Shown in pieces: positions 43,216-52,852 of a stretch of 64,000 bases of DNA. Source of the stretch: Sphingomonas sp. Lineage in GTDB: Bacteria > Pseudomonadota > Alphaproteobacteria > Sphingomonadales > Sphingomonadaceae. The notes under the pieces were generated by a model. The model did not search any database. It was not told the origin of the DNA and was given only the letters and a program-made list of their open reading frames with translations. Each line of letters opens with the position of its first letter. Position 1 is the first letter of the stretch. The DNA is taken from assembly GCF_019746665.1 (NCBI RefSeq), contig NZ_JAIERS010000014.1, positions 1 to 64,000 of the forward strand. The letters run 5' to 3'. Made by a program: the position numbers and the translations under genes.

Positions 43216-43791
43216 CTACCAGGCGCCGGTGCCGGGCGCGCCCTTGATCGGTCCCTTGATCCGCGCCGTCACCCAGCCGCCATAATAGCCACCCGGCTGC
43301 GGCTGAACCCGCTCGTCATTCACGAAACAAGCGAGCTTGGCGGGATAAAAAGCGAACCGCCCCGCGATCGCGCCAAAGCCGCGCCCGAGATCGTCGAGCG
43401 GATCGGGATAGCTATACGCCGCCGCCACCACCCGCCCCGCGGGCGTGACGAGATCGTAATGCACCGCCGCGCCCTTCCACTCGCAGAGCGTGACATAATC
43501 AGTCGGTACCAGCTCCGCGCGCAGGCTCTCGGGCGCCAGATAGGGCACCGGCGCGCCGGCGGTCTCGCACACCCAGACCGGCGATGTCGTGTCGGCGACG
43601 ATCAGCGCATGGTGCTGGACGCGCAGATGCTCATTGCCCTGGCGAACCAGCGGCGGGCGCGGATAGTCCCACACCGATTCCTCGCCCGGCCCCACCGGCT
43701 CGGGCACCGGGCGCGGGGCGTGCGCCCATTTGGCGCGCGCGGGGCCGACCATGGCGAGCAGCTCGGCGTGGGTGGGGAGAGTAACGCTCAT
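43216..43791 (-). CDS. DUF427 domain protein
   Basis: A 191-aa protein of the DUF427 family, small cytoplasmic beta-rich proteins of unknown function. Two halves are visible: an N-terminal ESVWDYPRPP and HHALIVADT region, and the conserved core CEWKGAAVHYDLV, AAAYSYPDPL, FAFYPAKLACFVNDERVQPQ. The ATG at 43791 overlaps the stop of the PP2C-like gene, so the two are coupled; the longer frame reaching 43857 would run into that gene. Confidence 0.85.
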   Translation of the reverse strand: MSVTLPTHAELLAMVGPARAKWAHAPRPVPEPVGPGEESVWDYPRPPLVRQGNEHLRVQHHALIVADTTSPVWVCETAGAPVPYLAPESLRAELVPTDYVTLCEWKGAAVHYDLVTPAGRVVAAAYSYPDPLDDLGRGFGAIAGRFAFYPAKLACFVNDERVQPQPGGYYGGWVTARIKGPIKGAPGTGAW

Positions 43792-44612
43792 GCCGCGCAC
43801 CGCAGCCACAGGGCGGTGGCGTCGTCCGAAATCTTGAACCGCGGGTAGCGCGCGCAATCGGCATCCGCCCCCTCGATCGCGCGCAGCCGCCCGGCGAGTC
43901 CCGCGAGCCCCTGCTCGGCGAGAGCGGCGAACAGGTTGGCGGGATCGAAGGCGCGATATTGGTCGATCAAGGCGGCGAAACCGTCGGTCATCAACACGAG
44001 TTCATCCCCGGGCATGGCGGGCAAAGTCGCGAAGGCCAGCGGCGCGACGGCCTGCGGATCGACACCGAGGACCGCGCGCCCCGGGCGGGCGCGCTGCTCG
44101 CGCAAGCTCGCGAGGATCGGCGCCGGACGCTGCTTACGCGCCAGCCCATGCGGCGCGAGGGCCGCCGCGTGGGCGACCTCATCGTCGCGCCGATCGGCAC
44201 GCGGCCCGGCGCGTTCGACGCGATCGCCACGCTTGACCAGCGCCATACAATCCCCAGCCCAAGCAAAACGCAAGCCGCCGGGCACCGCCTGCGCGGCGAG
44301 AAAGCTGGCCGAGGGTAGCTCCCACGCGCCCTGCGGCGCGCGCTGGCGCACTGCGGTGAAGCGCCGCGCAACCCGCGTCACCACCATGTCGCAGATCGCC
44401 TCGATCGTGTCGTCGCCGGCGGCGGCGAAGGCCAGATTAGCCTCTTGCGCGAGCCACGCCGCGCCGCCGCGCGCGCCGACGAGCCCGGGCTCGCCCAAAT
44501 CGGTCGCGCCATCGATCACCCACGCGAGCGCATCGGCGCTACCCCCGCGATCGTCGTTCGGGGTAAGATCGTCCCCGGCGAGGCTCATCGACTGGATCAG
44601 ATCGAAGTGCAT
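43788..44612 (-). CDS. PP2C-like protein phosphatase domain protein
   Basis: A 274-aa protein with weak but ordered PP2C motifs: AWVIDGATDLGEPGL (metal-binding Asp), AWAGDCMALV, GDELVLMTDGFAALID and the closing KISDDATALWL. The aspartates needed for two-metal catalysis are present, so serine/threonine phosphatase activity is plausible. No partner kinase or anti-sigma system is adjacent. The start at 44612 is preferred over the ATG at 44618 because GAGG lies eight bases upstream. Lies just downstream of the BCKDH operon on the same strand. Confidence 0.78.
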   Translation of the reverse strand: MHFDLIQSMSLAGDDLTPNDDRGGSADALAWVIDGATDLGEPGLVGARGGAAWLAQEANLAFAAAGDDTIEAICDMVVTRVARRFTAVRQRAPQGAWELPSASFLAAQAVPGGLRFAWAGDCMALVKRGDRVERAGPRADRRDDEVAHAAALAPHGLARKQRPAPILASLREQRARPGRAVLGVDPQAVAPLAFATLPAMPGDELVLMTDGFAALIDQYRAFDPANLFAALAEQGLAGLAGRLRAIEGADADCARYPRFKISDDATALWLRCAA

Positions 44613-44658
44613 GGCCATTGCCTCGCCGGGCAGAGTGAAGGCCCAGCGCCGTGCCGCC

Positions 44659-45966
44659 TCAATCGGCGAACAGCAGCACCGGGGTTTCGAGCAGCTTCTT
44701 CAGCGCCTGGACGAAGCTGGCGGCGTCCCAACCGTCGACCACGCGGTGGTCGCAGCTGATCGACAGGTTCATCAGCTTGGCGCGGACGATGTCGTCGCCC
44801 TGGAACACCGGGCGCTCGACGATCTTGTTGGGGCCGATGATCGCGACTTCGGGGCGGTTGATCACCGGCGTCGTCGCGATTCCGCCGAGCGGCCCGAGCG
44901 AGGTGACGGTGAGGGTGGAGCCGGACAGTTCCTCCGACTTGGCCTTGCCGGTACGCGCGGCCTCGGCCAGGCGGGTAATCTCGGCGGCGAGCTGCCAGAT
45001 ATTCTTGTCCTGCGCATCGCGGATCACCGGCACCATCAGCCCGGCCTCGGTCTGCGTCGCCATGCCGAGATGCACGCGGCCAAAGCGCGTCACCACCCCC
45101 GCTTCGTCATCATAGCGGGCGTTAAGCATCGGGAAGGCGGGCAGCGTCTTGCAAATCGCGACGATCAGCAGCGGCAGCATGGTCAGCTTGGGGCGCTGCC
45201 CCCGCGCGCCGTTCAGATCGGCGCGCATCGCCTCCAGCGCGGTCACGTCGATCTCGTCGACATAAGTGAAATGCGGGATGTGGCGTTTCGCCGCCGCCAT
45301 ATTCTCGGCGATACGACGCCTGAGGCCGATCACCTTCACGGCCGCATCATCGCGCGCGCGGCTCGCATGGGGGGAGTGATAGCCCTGGCCCGACTGGTAG
45401 CGCAGATAGGCGTCGAGATCGGCGTGGCGGACGCGATCGCCCTCACCCTTCACCAGCGCGAGATCGACGCCGAGATCCTTCGCCCGGGCGCGGACGGCGG
45501 GGGAGGCGAGAACGTGGCGCACCGCGCCCAGGCGCGGCGCGGGAACATCGCCACCGGGCTGATGAACGAAGGGTTCGGCCGCCGGCGACGCGAGAGATGC
45601 GGTTTCCTCCACTCCGTTGGAGGGGGCGGGAGCGTCGGGATTCTCGGCCTTATACTGTTCAGCGACTTCGGCCTGTTCGGCGCTCGCCGGCGCCGCGATC
45701 GCCTCGGCTTCGGCGGGCGCCTCGCCCGCGACCTCGATCACCACCAGCGCCGCGCCGATCGGCACCATCGCGCCGACCTCGCCGGCCAGTTCGACCACTC
45801 GGCCAGTGACCGGACTTTCCATCTCGACCGTCGCCTTGTCGGTCATCATGTCGGCGATCGGCTGATCCTCGCGGACCTCGTCGCCCACGTTGATGTGCCA
45901 GGCGACGATCTCGGCCTCGGCGATGCCCTCGCCGATATCGGGCAAGCGGAAGGTGAAACGCGCCAT
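44659..45966 (-). CDS. bkdB: Branched-chain 2-oxoacid dehydrogenase E2 (lipoamide acyltransferase)
   Basis: Core of the branched-chain keto acid dehydrogenase: transfers the acyl group from E1 to CoA via lipoyl-lysine. 435 aa, with a single lipoyl domain (K44 in MTDKATVEMESP), an E3/E1-binding domain near VRARAKDLGVDLALV, and the acyltransferase domain ending with catalytic His in SISCDHRVVDGWDAASF. Third gene of the operon; only three bases separate it from the E1-beta stop. The E3 (lpdV-type) subunit is not in the window. Confidence 0.93.
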   Translation of the reverse strand: MARFTFRLPDIGEGIAEAEIVAWHINVGDEVREDQPIADMMTDKATVEMESPVTGRVVELAGEVGAMVPIGAALVVIEVAGEAPAEAEAIAAPASAEQAEVAEQYKAENPDAPAPSNGVEETASLASPAAEPFVHQPGGDVPAPRLGAVRHVLASPAVRARAKDLGVDLALVKGEGDRVRHADLDAYLRYQSGQGYHSPHASRARDDAAVKVIGLRRRIAENMAAAKRHIPHFTYVDEIDVTALEAMRADLNGARGQRPKLTMLPLLIVAICKTLPAFPMLNARYDDEAGVVTRFGRVHLGMATQTEAGLMVPVIRDAQDKNIWQLAAEITRLAEAARTGKAKSEELSGSTLTVTSLGPLGGIATTPVINRPEVAIIGPNKIVERPVFQGDDIVRAKLMNLSISCDHRVVDGWDAASFVQALKKLLETPVLLFAD

Positions 45967-45969
45967 CGG

Positions 45970-47028
45970 TCAGTCCTTCAAAATCGTCTTGAGCGCCTCG
46001 CCGATCCGCACGGGGCCGGGGAAATAGGCCCATTCCAGGCTGTGCGGATAGGGCGTGTCGAAACCCGTGACGCGCAACACCGGCGCCTCCAGGTGATAGA
46101 AGCAGCGCTCCTGCACCAGTGCAGAAAGCTCGGCGCCGAAGCCCGAGGTACGGGTGGCTTCGTGGATGATCAGACAGCGCCCGGTCTTCTTGACCGAGGC
46201 CTCGATCGTCTGGATGTCGAGCGGCACCAGCGTGCGCAGGTCGATCACCTCGGCATCGACGCCGTGCTCGGCCGAGACCGCGAGCGCGACGTGTACCATC
46301 GTGCCATAGGCGAGGACCGTCAGCGCCTCGCCCTCGCGCACCACGTTCGCCTGCCCCAGCGGGATGCGGTAATAGCCGGTCGGCACTTCGCCGGCGGGAT
46401 GCTGCGACCAATTCTGCGCCGGCTTGTCCCAATAGCCGTTGAACGGGCCGTTATAGAGCCGCTTGGGTTCGAAGAAGACGACCGGATCATTATCCTCGAT
46501 CGCGGCGATCAGCAGCCCCTTGGCGTCATAGGGGGTGGCGGGGATCACCGTCTTCAGCCCGGCGACATGCGTGAAAATGGCCTCGGGTGACTGGCTATGC
46601 GTCTGCCCGCCGAAAATGCCGCCGCCCATCGGCGAACGCACCGTGATCGGGCAGGTGAACTCGCCCGCCGAGCGATAGCGCAGCCGCGCCGCCTCGCTCA
46701 CCAATTGGTCGAGCGCAGGGTAGATATAGTCGGCGAACTGAATTTCGGGCACCGGACGCAGGCCATAGGCGCCCATGCCGATCGCCACACCGGCGATGCC
46801 GCATTCGGTGATCGGGGTATCGAACACCCGCGTCTTGCCATATTTCTTCTGCAAGCCCGCGGTCGCGCGGAAGACGCCGCCGAAATAGCCGACATCCTCC
46901 CCCATCACCACCACGTCGGGATCGCGCGCCATCACCACGTCGAGCGCGGAGTTGATCGCCTGGATCATGTTCATCCGCGCGGTCTCGCCTTCGGCGGCGA
47001 CGGCGGGATCGTTCAGCACATCGCTCAT
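45970..47028 (-). CDS. bkdA2: Branched-chain 2-oxoacid dehydrogenase E1 beta subunit
   Basis: A 352-aa transketolase-like E1-beta. Typical elements are NMIQAINSALDVVMARDPDVVVMGEDVGYFGGVFRATAGL near the N-terminus, the FDTPITECGIAGVAIGMG motif and the RSPMGGGIFGGQTHSQSPEA segment (all paraphrased in part). Together with E1-alpha it binds thiamine diphosphate and decarboxylates 2-oxoacids of valine, leucine and isoleucine. Spaced seven bases from E1-alpha and three from E2, so a single operon. Confidence 0.94.
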   Translation of the reverse strand: MSDVLNDPAVAAEGETARMNMIQAINSALDVVMARDPDVVVMGEDVGYFGGVFRATAGLQKKYGKTRVFDTPITECGIAGVAIGMGAYGLRPVPEIQFADYIYPALDQLVSEAARLRYRSAGEFTCPITVRSPMGGGIFGGQTHSQSPEAIFTHVAGLKTVIPATPYDAKGLLIAAIEDNDPVVFFEPKRLYNGPFNGYWDKPAQNWSQHPAGEVPTGYYRIPLGQANVVREGEALTVLAYGTMVHVALAVSAEHGVDAEVIDLRTLVPLDIQTIEASVKKTGRCLIIHEATRTSGFGAELSALVQERCFYHLEAPVLRVTGFDTPYPHSLEWAYFPGPVRIGEALKTILKD

Positions 47029-47035
47029 CGCGCTC

Positions 47036-48343
47036 TCACTTGGCTTTCCAGAAGCGGCCCGAGGCTTCTTCCTCGGCGCGCATCTGCTCGCGCTGTTCCT
47101 GAAGGTGCCAGGGCAGTTGCTCGAACACGCCCTCGAACATCGTCTCGAACGGCTGGTGCAGCCCGTGGCCGAGAATGCCGTTGGCCTCGGCCTCTTTCTG
47201 GCTCGCCTTCACGAGCTCGGCGAGTTCGACGTCTTGCGCGGCGTGGCGCGCCTCGTCCCATTCACCGAGCGCGATCAGATGGTCCTTCAGCCGGCGCACC
47301 GGATCGCCGAGCGGCCAGGCATTGGGTTCGGCGGCCGAGCGATAGGCGGTGGGATCGTCCGAGGTCGAATGGCCCTCGGCCCGGTAGGTGAAGAGTTCGA
47401 TCAGCGTCGGGCCTTGGTTGGTCCGCGCGCGCTCGGCGGCCCAGGCGGTCGCGGCGTAGACGGCGAGCGCGTCATTGCCGTCGACGCGCAGGCCGGCGAT
47501 GCCATAGCCTACCGCGCGCGCCGCGAAGGTGGTCGCCTCCGCGCCGGCGAAGCCCGAAAAGCTGGAAATCGCCCATTGGTTGTTGACCACGTTCAGGATC
47601 ACCGGCGCGCGATAAACGCTGGCGAAGGTGCAGGCCGAGTGGAAATCGCCTTCGGCGGTCGAGCCGTCGCCGCACCAAGTCGCCGCGATCCGGGTATCGC
47701 CTTTCGCCGCCGAGGCCATCGCCCAGCCTACCGCCTGGGGATATTGAGTGGTGAGATTGCCGGAGATGGAGAAAAACCCGGCTTCCTTCGCCGAATACAT
47801 GATCGGCAGCTGCTTGCCCTGCAGGCGATCGGCGCGGTTCGAATAGACCTGGTTCATCATATCGACCAGCGACCAGCCGCGCGCGATCAGCAACCCCTGC
47901 TGGCGATAGCTGGGGAAGCACATATCGTCACGATCGAGCGCGAAGGCGGCGGCGACCGCCACCGCTTCCTCGCCCGTGCACTTCATGTAGAAACTCGTCT
48001 TGCCCTGGCGCTGGGCGCGGAACATGCGCTCGTCATAGGCGCGGGTGAGCGCCATCGCGCGCAGCATCCGGCGCAGCGTTTCGGGCGGCAGCTTTGGATC
48101 CCACGGGCCATGCGCCTGGTGGTCCTCGCCAAGCACACGCACCAGAGTATAGGCAAGCTCGGTGAATTCAGCGGCGGCGGCGGCGGGATCGGGCCGGGGC
48201 TGCGCCCCCGCCGGCGGCACCGCCACTTCGACAAAATCGACCTGATCGCCGGGACGGAAGCGCGGTTCGGGAACATGGAGCCGCAGCGGCGGCAGATTGC
48301 GCCCTGGCACCTGGTTGAGGGAATCGCCCTGTCGCTCGTCCAT
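47036..48343 (-). CDS. bkdA1: Branched-chain 2-oxoacid dehydrogenase E1 alpha subunit
   Basis: A 435-aa ThDP-binding E1-alpha with the ThDP motif GDGSTAEGDFHSACTFASVYRAP-like region (GDG at its start, NN at its end in VVNNQWAIS), and the phosphorylation-loop-like YRAEGHSTSDDP. The long N-terminal extension (LRLHVPEPRFRPGD) separates branched-chain E1-alpha from pyruvate dehydrogenase. The strong ribosome-binding site GAGGAGAGG precedes the ATG at 48343. First gene of the operon, divergent from the glycosyltransferase gene. Confidence 0.94.
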   Translation of the reverse strand: MDERQGDSLNQVPGRNLPPLRLHVPEPRFRPGDQVDFVEVAVPPAGAQPRPDPAAAAAEFTELAYTLVRVLGEDHQAHGPWDPKLPPETLRRMLRAMALTRAYDERMFRAQRQGKTSFYMKCTGEEAVAVAAAFALDRDDMCFPSYRQQGLLIARGWSLVDMMNQVYSNRADRLQGKQLPIMYSAKEAGFFSISGNLTTQYPQAVGWAMASAAKGDTRIAATWCGDGSTAEGDFHSACTFASVYRAPVILNVVNNQWAISSFSGFAGAEATTFAARAVGYGIAGLRVDGNDALAVYAATAWAAERARTNQGPTLIELFTYRAEGHSTSDDPTAYRSAAEPNAWPLGDPVRRLKDHLIALGEWDEARHAAQDVELAELVKASQKEAEANGILGHGLHQPFETMFEGVFEQLPWHLQEQREQMRAEEEASGRFWKAK

Positions 48344-48680
48344 GACCTCTCCTCACCAGACTCGCCTCAAGCGGTACGGTCGCGAGCGGCATTGCGCGGA
48401 CGGACATAAAATTTCAACGACGAATTTCTCGGCCGGGACGACCGCCCCGCGCCGCCGCCCATCGTGCTCGCACATGCCGGATCGGGCCGGCTTAACTTTA
48501 CCCGCCCAGTCCCGCCACTGGGACGCCCGCGAAGCGCGGATGGTCGCCGGGGTGCGTTGGTGCATCGCACAATCGCCGCAACCAACCCCGCGCCCAATCG
48601 TTTTGGGTTCATTGTTCATTCAGGCGTCGATTGACCCGCGCGCGGCGCCGCGTGGGGCTTTGGCGCACGAGAGGATAGCC
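48344..48680. other. Divergent intergenic region, bkd operon / glycosyltransferase
   Basis: This 337-base gap must hold promoters for both directions. An A/T-rich patch ATAAAATTTCAACGACGAAT lies near 48407 and could serve the bkd promoter. A small perfect stem CCCAGT-CCCGCC-ACTGGG is at 48505-48522. No promoter or operator is recognised with confidence, and no small gene is convincing. Confidence 0.5.
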
Positions 48681-50954
48681 ATGACGATCGCCAACCCCAC
48701 GAAGCTTGATCGCCCGCTCGATCACATCGCCTTGATCGGCAATTTCCTCCCCCGCCAGTGCGGCATCGCGACATTCACCACCGACACCTATCACGCCCTG
48801 CGGGCGCGCTTCCCCGGGTTGCGGGTCGATGTCTATGCGATGGACGACCTTCCCGGCCAACACGCCTATCCCAGCGCCGTCACCGCCGCGATCCCGCAGC
48901 ATGATCGCGGCGCTTACGTGGCCGCCGCCCACGCGATTCAGGCATCGGGCGCGCAGGCGATCTGGGTGCAGCACGAATATGGCATCTTTGGCGGCCCCGC
49001 CGGCGAGCATCTGCTCGCGCTGCTCGATCGCACCAACCTGCCGTTGATCGTGACGCTCCACACCGTGCTCGAACAGCCAAGCGATGATGAGCGCCGGGTG
49101 ATGGAACGGCTGCTACGCCGCGCCGCGCGGGTGATCGTGATGGCTGAGCGCGGGCGCGACATTCTGCGGCGCGTCCATGGCATTGCCGGTCGCCAGGTGA
49201 GCGTGATTCCCCATGGCGTACCCGATCGCCCCTTCGCGCCCACCGAAGCCTTCAAGGCGCGTTTTGGTTGGGCCGGCCGGCAGGTCGTGCTAACCTTTGG
49301 CCTGCTTTCGCCCGGCAAGGGCATCGAAACGGTGATCGAGGCGCTGCCTGCCGTGATCGCCGCCGCTCCCCATCTGCTCTACGTCGTGCTGGGCGCGACC
49401 CACCCGCACCTGATCGCGCACGAGGGCCAGGCCTATCGGGAACGGCTGGAAGCGCTTGCCGCCGACCGCGGGGTCGCGGGGCATGTTCAGTTCATCGATC
49501 GCTTCGTCGAGCATGAGGAGTTGCTCGATTATCTTCAGGCGGCCGACTTGTACGTCACCCCCTATGTGAACCCGGCCCAGATCACCTCGGGCACGCTCAG
49601 CTATGCGGTCGCGCTCGGAAAGCCGGTGGTGTCGACGCCCTACGTCCACGCGACCGAAATCCTGGCCGATGGCCATGGGGTGCTGGTCGATTTCGGCGAC
49701 AGCGCCGCCTTCGCGCGCGAGATCACCGCGCTGCTCGGCTCGGACCGCAACCGGCGGAAACTCGCCGAGCGTGCCTATGCGCGCGGGCGGACGATGCTGT
49801 GGTCATGCGCCGCTGAAGCGGCCATGGCGGAACTTTCGGCGGCAGTGGCCGCACGGCCAGCACGGCTGCCGCACGCCGCGCCGCTCGCGCCGCTCGCCCC
49901 CGATTTCAGCGCGGTCGAGCGGATGAGCGATGCGACCGGGATGCTCCAACATTCGATCTATTCGGTCCCCGATCGTCGCCACGGTTATTGCATCGACGAC
50001 AATGCCCGCGCCCTGATGCTGGTGGCGCGGATGCCCGGTCTCGACGAGACACAGCGCGACAAATGGCTGACGATCTATGCCGCTTTCGTCCAGCACGGCT
50101 GGAACCCCGACCAGCAGCGCTTCCGCAATTTCATGCGGTTCGACCGAAGCTGGTGCGAGGACGTGGGATCGGAGGATTCGAACGGGCGCACGCTTTGGGC
50201 ACTCGGCACCGTCGCCCGCCATGCCGCGCTCCACAAGCATCGCGATTGGGCGACGCGGCTGTTCGACGAGACCGCCGGGCTCGCGCTCACGCTCTGCAGC
50301 CCGCGCGCGCAAGCGTTCGCGATGCTGGGCGCGGCTGAAATGCTCGCCAGCCATCCCGGCCACGCGCTTGCCCGCGAGATATTGGAGCGGTTCAGCGCCG
50401 ACCACCTCGCCCTGCTCGCCGAGGCGCGGCGGCCCGAATGGGAATGGTTCGAGATCGTCCTGGCCTATGACAATGCCCGCCTGCCCGAGGCGATGCTGCG
50501 CGCCGGACTCGCGCTCGAACGTCGCGACCTCGTCGACACGGGCCTCACGACGCTGGACTGGATCATCGCTTGCCAAACGAGTCCCGAAGGGCGCTTCCGC
50601 GCGGTTGGGACCGACAGTTTCGGGCGCGCCTACGCCCCGCCGCTGCCGTTCGACCAGCAGCCGCTCGAAGCACAGGCAACAGTCGACGCGTGCGCCGCCG
50701 CCTTTGCCGCGACCGGCGACGCGCGCTGGATCGCCGAAGCACAGCGCGCCTATCGCTGGTTCCTGGGTGCGAATGACCTCGACCTCGCGCTCGCCAGCGC
50801 CGAGGATGGCGGTTGTTTCGACGGATTGACGCCACAAGGGCTCAACCGCAACCAGGGTGCCGAATCGATCCTGGCGCTGCAGCTCGCCTCGATCACGATA
50901 GCCGAGCTTTGCCAATATCTTACCGCAGGCGAAACGGTTCGCGCGGTTGCTTGA
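48681..50954 (+). CDS. GT4 glycosyltransferase with C-terminal helical (glycosidase-like) domain
   Basis: A 757-aa fusion. Residues about 12-395 form a GT-B glycosyltransferase of family 4: FLPRQCGIATFTTDTY at the start, QHEYGIFGG, the donor region LTFGLLSPGKGIETVIEALP, and SGTLSYAVALGKPVVSTPY. After a linker, about 410-750 is a helical repeat domain (DDNARALMLVARM, GRTLWALGTVARHA, QPLEAQATVDACAAAF) resembling alpha/alpha-toroid carbohydrate enzymes. The next gene is a GH130 enzyme, so the pair probably makes and trims a mannoside-type glycan. The ATG at 48681 follows GAGAGG; the longer open frame into the divergent promoter is rejected. Confidence 0.85.
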   Translation: MTIANPTKLDRPLDHIALIGNFLPRQCGIATFTTDTYHALRARFPGLRVDVYAMDDLPGQHAYPSAVTAAIPQHDRGAYVAAAHAIQASGAQAIWVQHEYGIFGGPAGEHLLALLDRTNLPLIVTLHTVLEQPSDDERRVMERLLRRAARVIVMAERGRDILRRVHGIAGRQVSVIPHGVPDRPFAPTEAFKARFGWAGRQVVLTFGLLSPGKGIETVIEALPAVIAAAPHLLYVVLGATHPHLIAHEGQAYRERLEALAADRGVAGHVQFIDRFVEHEELLDYLQAADLYVTPYVNPAQITSGTLSYAVALGKPVVSTPYVHATEILADGHGVLVDFGDSAAFAREITALLGSDRNRRKLAERAYARGRTMLWSCAAEAAMAELSAAVAARPARLPHAAPLAPLAPDFSAVERMSDATGMLQHSIYSVPDRRHGYCIDDNARALMLVARMPGLDETQRDKWLTIYAAFVQHGWNPDQQRFRNFMRFDRSWCEDVGSEDSNGRTLWALGTVARHAALHKHRDWATRLFDETAGLALTLCSPRAQAFAMLGAAEMLASHPGHALAREILERFSADHLALLAEARRPEWEWFEIVLAYDNARLPEAMLRAGLALERRDLVDTGLTTLDWIIACQTSPEGRFRAVGTDSFGRAYAPPLPFDQQPLEAQATVDACAAAFAATGDARWIAEAQRAYRWFLGANDLDLALASAEDGGCFDGLTPQGLNRNQGAESILALQLASITIAELCQYLTAGETVRAVA

Positions 50955-51003
50955 CGTCGTCCGGTTGCGTAGAGCCGGCCCGCTTGAGACCCAAGGGGGC
51001 CGT

Positions 51004-52305
51004 GTGCTCGACGTCTATCATCACCCGCTGCGCCTTCGCGCCGATCCGGCGCGGGTCGTCGTGCGGCCGTTCCAGCTCGCGCTTCAGGCCAATGGCAACG
51101 CGCCGAGCCGCACCGAGCGGCTGGTCCGCGAAGTGCTGGCGATGACCGCCACCCAGGCGCGCGACGAGCTGGCGGTGGTGCTCAAGGATTTCGAGGCGCG
51201 CCACTGGCAGACGCGACGCATCTTCATGGCGCGCTATCATGAGATCGCCGGTCAGCTCGGCCTCGACGGCGCCGCGATCGACGACGAGCACCGCCAGCTG
51301 ATCGGCGCCTATTTCTGCCACGAATACAGCTATGCCGCCGCCGCGCTGATGAATCCCAGCGCCGTGCCGCATCCCGATCAATCCGGCATGAGCGCGGGAT
51401 CGCTGCGCATCCTGATGTCGCTGCGCGCGGTGGGCGAGGGCCATATCAGCTCGGTTGCCTTCCGCGAGGGAATCATCACCGCCGATCGCGAGCTGATGCT
51501 GGCGCCCGAGCCACCTTTCGCGACCGCGACCGATACCGTGCACCAGGATAGCGCGCGCCTGCCGAGCGGGGCGGTTACCGTGCATCGCCACCGCGACTCA
51601 ACGCTTTCGGGAACGGTGATTTTCCCGATGACCGCCGCCCAGGCCAAGGGGCTGGAGGATCTGCGCCTGGTCCGCTTCGATCACGGCGACGACGACCATG
51701 AGTGGCTCGGCACCTATACCGCCTATAACGGCGCGGCGATCCAGTCCGAACTGCTGCGCACGCGCGACTTTCGCCGGTTCGATCTGGTGCCGATGACCGG
51801 CGCGGCCGCGCGCAACAAGGGCATGGCGCTGTTCCCCCGCCGGATCGACGGCCGCTATTGGATGATCGGCCGGCAGGATGGCGAGAATCTGTTTCTGATC
51901 GCCTCCGACCGGCTGACGCATTGGGACGAAGGAACGCGGCTGCTGACCCCGCATTACTCGTGGGAGCTGGTCCAGATCGGCAATTGCGGCCCGCCGATCG
52001 AGCTTGACGAGGGCTGGCTGCTCCTGACCCACGGCGTTGGCGCGATGCGCAAATATTCGATTGGCGCGGTGCTGCTCGACAAGGCCGACCCGTCGCGCGT
52101 GATCGGTCGCACCGCCGCGCCGCTGCTCGCCGCCGCCGATCAGGACCGCGAAGGCTATGTCCCCAACGTCGTCTATAGCTGCGGCGGGTTGCGGATCGGC
52201 GATGATCTGTTCCTGCCCTATGGCGTGGCGGACAGCTCGGTCGCCTTCGCCTTCGTGCCGATCGCCGGGTTGTTGGCGATGATGGAGCCTGTTCAGCGCG
52301 GGTAA
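51004..52305 (+). CDS. GH130 family glycoside hydrolase/phosphorylase-like protein
   Basis: A 433-aa five-bladed beta-propeller enzyme. The N-terminal RADPARVVVRPF, the IGAYFCHEYSYAAAALMNPS insert, GAGEGHISSVAFREG-like segment (EGHISSVAFREG), FPMTAAQAKGLEDLRLVRF, and the late IGNCGPPIELDEGWLLLTHGV and VVYSCGG agree with GH130, which phosphorolyses or hydrolyses beta-mannosides, including beta-1,2-linked. A GTG at 51004 behind AAGGGGG is chosen; a TTG at 50947 overlapping the upstream stop is an alternative. Substrate is not determinable from sequence. Confidence 0.85.
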   Translation: MLDVYHHPLRLRADPARVVVRPFQLALQANGNAPSRTERLVREVLAMTATQARDELAVVLKDFEARHWQTRRIFMARYHEIAGQLGLDGAAIDDEHRQLIGAYFCHEYSYAAAALMNPSAVPHPDQSGMSAGSLRILMSLRAVGEGHISSVAFREGIITADRELMLAPEPPFATATDTVHQDSARLPSGAVTVHRHRDSTLSGTVIFPMTAAQAKGLEDLRLVRFDHGDDDHEWLGTYTAYNGAAIQSELLRTRDFRRFDLVPMTGAAARNKGMALFPRRIDGRYWMIGRQDGENLFLIASDRLTHWDEGTRLLTPHYSWELVQIGNCGPPIELDEGWLLLTHGVGAMRKYSIGAVLLDKADPSRVIGRTAAPLLAAADQDREGYVPNVVYSCGGLRIGDDLFLPYGVADSSVAFAFVPIAGLLAMMEPVQRG

Positions 52306-52353
52306 AAGCGCGCTAAGCTTTGTTGCCGCCCGATTAATAAGGGAGACCAGCTG

Positions 52354-52845
52354 ATGACCCGCACTCTTGCCGCCCTGCTGATCGCCGGGCTCACCCTGCC
52401 GGCGCTGCCGGCGGCGGCCCAATCGCCGCAGGACGAGCAGCGCTTCCAGCAGGCGCAGCAGCGTTTCCAGAACGAGCTGAGCATCTTCCAGCAGGAATTC
52501 GATCGCTATCAGCGGTCGCGGGCCAATCGTCCCGCCTATGATCCGCGCTATGACGATCGCGGCGGCGGCTACGACGATGGCTACGACGCCGCCCAATATT
52601 ACCGTCCTGGGCAGAGCGAGCGCGTGCTGGGCACCGACGACCGCGTCTATCGCGGCTCGGACGGGCGCTATTATTGCCGCCGCACCGACGGTACCACGGG
52701 GCTGATCGTGGGCGGCGCGGTAGGTGGTATCTTCGGCAACGCGATCGCCCCGCGCGGGTCGCGCACGCTGGGGAGCATCCTGGGGATCGTCGGTGGCGCC
52801 GCGCTCGGTGGTTCGATCGACCGCAACCGGGTGAGCTGTCGTTGA
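52354..52845 (+). CDS. Glycine-zipper 2TM domain envelope protein
   Basis: A 163-aa exported protein. The signal peptide ends PAAAQ. A Gln/Phe-rich helix (QRFQQAQQRFQNELSIFQQEF) follows, then a Tyr/Asp/Gly-rich middle, and a C-terminal glycine zipper (GLIVGGAVGGIFGNAIAP and ILGIVGGAALGGSI) ending VSCR. Such proteins resemble Rickettsia 17-kDa surface antigens and outer-membrane-associated proteins of unclear role. The ATG at 52354 follows AAGGGAGACC. It ends seven bases from the convergent pbpC gene. Confidence 0.85.
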   Translation: MTRTLAALLIAGLTLPALPAAAQSPQDEQRFQQAQQRFQNELSIFQQEFDRYQRSRANRPAYDPRYDDRGGGYDDGYDAAQYYRPGQSERVLGTDDRVYRGSDGRYYCRRTDGTTGLIVGGAVGGIFGNAIAPRGSRTLGSILGIVGGAALGGSIDRNRVSCR

Positions 52846-52852
52846 AGACCGC

